7,079 bases of DNA, from positions 1 through 7,079 of the forward strand of contig CAMLEO010000335.1 of NCBI GenBank assembly GCA_946478975.1, in the 5' to 3' direction. The position numbers and the translations under genes are program-made. Below the pieces are notes generated by a model. The model was given only the letters and a program-made list of their open reading frames with translations, was not told where the DNA came from and searched no databases. The number at the start of each line of letters is the position of its first letter. Position 1 is the first letter of the stretch. Origin of the DNA: an uncultured Steroidobacter sp. (GTDB taxonomy: Bacteria; Pseudomonadota; Gammaproteobacteria; Steroidobacterales; Steroidobacteraceae). Below, one piece after another: positions 6,656 to 7,079 of the stretch.

Positions 6656-6696
6656 AACGCTCGACGTTGCAGCGATGTTCAAAAGACGCGAGCGTT
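6656..6696. repeat. 8-bp inverted repeat AACGCTCG/CGAGCGTT between divergent transcription units
   Basis: AACGCTCG (6656-6663) and CGAGCGTT (6689-6696) are perfect inverted copies with 25 bases between them. They sit between the DUF2231 start and the -35 element of the cobalamin leader promoter (6701). They could be operator half-sites or a stem in the DUF2231 mRNA leader; chance is also possible. Confidence 0.35.
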
Positions 6697-6700
6697 GGTG

Positions 6701-6729
6701 TTGACGTCCGCCAGGATCCCCAATATCTT
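6701..6729 (+). promoter_or_regulatory. Sigma70-type promoter of the cobalamin riboswitch transcript
   Basis: TTGACG at 6701-6706 (5 of 6 to consensus) and TATCTT at 6724-6729 (4 of 6) are separated by exactly 17 bases. The predicted start near 6736 falls at the very beginning of the riboswitch aptamer, as expected for a leader RNA. The agreement of hexamers, spacing and position makes this the best promoter in the window. Confidence 0.7.
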
Positions 6730-6732
6730 GTG

Positions 6733-6920
6733 TCCATCCTCGGTGCCTGCCACAAGGTGGTGGGCTTAAAAGGGAATCCGGTGACATTCCGGAGCTGCCC
6801 CGCAGCGGTAATTGGGAACGAACGGCGCGAAAAGCACTGGGCGGGAGCCTGGGAAGCGGCGCCAAGTAGGCGGGCAACGAAAGTTGTCTTCAGCCCATGA
6901 GTCCGAAGACCTGCCTTGGA
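6733..6920 (+). ncRNA. Cobalamin (adenosylcobalamin) riboswitch aptamer
   Basis: Cis-acting leader RNA that binds a B12 form and turns down the downstream gene. The conserved parts occur in order. GGTGCC is at 6742-6747, followed by AAAAGGGAA at 6768-6776. A TCCGG/CCGGA hairpin follows around 6777-6793, then GCTGCCCCGCAGCGGTAA at 6794-6811. The GCACTGGGC...GCCTGGGAAG element is at 6834-6856, and the B12 box GTCCGAAGACCTGCC at 6901-6915. The short outer stem TCCA (6733-6736) with TGGA (6917-6920) closes the element. The ends are set by that stem and are approximate. A good promoter lies just upstream. In proteobacteria such leaders precede btuB-type TonB-dependent receptors or cobalamin synthesis genes; the target here is outside the window. 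Confidence 0.95.
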
Positions 6921-7079
6921 TCGCGTGCCGCAAGGTGCGCACAGGCTGTCGGGCTCTCGTGGGAAGGGGCTGGCGGATGATTGCATCGTGGCGTTCGCTA
7001 GCGATGCTCTTCCGTTCGTTTGCATTCCATCGATCCCGATGTTTCTTTCGCTTCGGGACTGAAAAAACACGATGGAAAC
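6921..7079 (+). promoter_or_regulatory. Riboswitch expression platform and 5' leader of a gene beyond the window
   Basis: About 150 bases between the B12 box and the window end hold no clear gene. Two candidate switch hairpins are visible. GCATCG (6983-6988) pairs with CGATGC (7002-7007), with an inner GCG/CGC, followed by the T-rich TCTTCCGTTCGTTT. CATCG (7028-7032) pairs with CGATG (7037-7041), followed by TTTCTTTCG. They share CATCG/CGATG sequence, so the arms could swap partners. Two ATGs could start the regulated gene. One at 6977 is 34 codons to the edge, with a purine-rich GGGAAGGGG before it but no convincing signal peptide. The other, at 7072, is only 8 bases from the edge. The later one looks more likely, and the target is probably a TonB-dependent cobalamin receptor, by analogy only. 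Confidence 0.5.

Noticed and set aside
7053..7064. TCCCGA/TCGGGA stem near 7034-7057 followed by an A-run
   Set aside because: On the plus strand an A-run does not terminate transcription, and on the minus strand the T-run would precede the stem.
6630..7070. 147-codon upstream extension of the DUF2231 frame
   Set aside because: It is antisense to the cobalamin riboswitch, while the ATG at 6629 has a strong Shine-Dalgarno and the family's N-terminus.
6977..7079. Frame from ATG 6977 open to the window end
   Set aside because: The product starts MIASWRSLAMLFRSF and is rich in Arg and Phe with no clear signal peptide. The region also folds as the riboswitch platform, so it may be leader rather than coding. 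Kept only as an alternative.
1..7079. CRISPR arrays, insertion sequences, tRNA or rRNA genes
   Set aside because: No spaced repeats, transposase, terminal repeats, cloverleaf or rRNA signature was seen on either strand.

Overview
This is a GC-rich window with closely packed genes. It reads like a soil or plant-associated Gammaproteobacterium of the Xanthomonadales/Steroidobacteraceae kind. The pointers are a subclass B3 metallo-beta-lactamase, a PL11 pectin lyase, an ExbD protein, and a cobalamin riboswitch leader with no repressor-type gene next to it. The lineage is inferred from gene content only.

Layout. (1) Bases 1-915 hold a TATAAT-like box, then the first ~20 codons of what looks like L-threonine 3-dehydrogenase (tdh). 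These run directly, out of frame, into a B3 metallo-beta-lactamase that keeps all its zinc ligands but has lost its N-terminus and signal peptide. This is either a real deletion/recombination scar or a chimeric assembly. (2) Bases 923-3146 (minus strand) hold a two-gene operon. A Tat-exported small subunit (gluconate 2-dehydrogenase subunit 3 family) is followed after one base by a GMC flavoprotein with a C-x5-C-x3-C motif that suggests a 3Fe-4S cluster. This pair is typical of periplasmic sugar or glycoside dehydrogenases; the usual cytochrome c partner is not in the window. (3) Divergent from that operon, across a 154-bp gap, is a secreted PL11 rhamnogalacturonan lyase (3301-5193), ending at a strong hairpin. 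(4) Bases 5289-6079 hold an ExbD/TolR-like protein with no ExbB, translationally coupled to an unrecognised 125-aa protein. (5) Convergent with these is a DUF2231 four-helix membrane protein (6144-6629, minus), with paired hairpins between the two 3' ends. (6) Divergent from DUF2231 is a consensus-like sigma70 promoter and a full cobalamin riboswitch (plus strand). Its long leader runs to the window edge; the controlled gene lies beyond.

How the genes may work together. The lyase cuts the rhamnogalacturonan I backbone outside the cytoplasm. The divergently encoded Tat-exported dehydrogenase could oxidise released sugars. ExbD could serve TonB-dependent uptake of oligosaccharides and also of cobalamin, whose transporter is the likely target of the riboswitch. 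These links are inferences from gene neighbourhood. I found no wholly new system. The most unusual item is the tdh/beta-lactamase junction.
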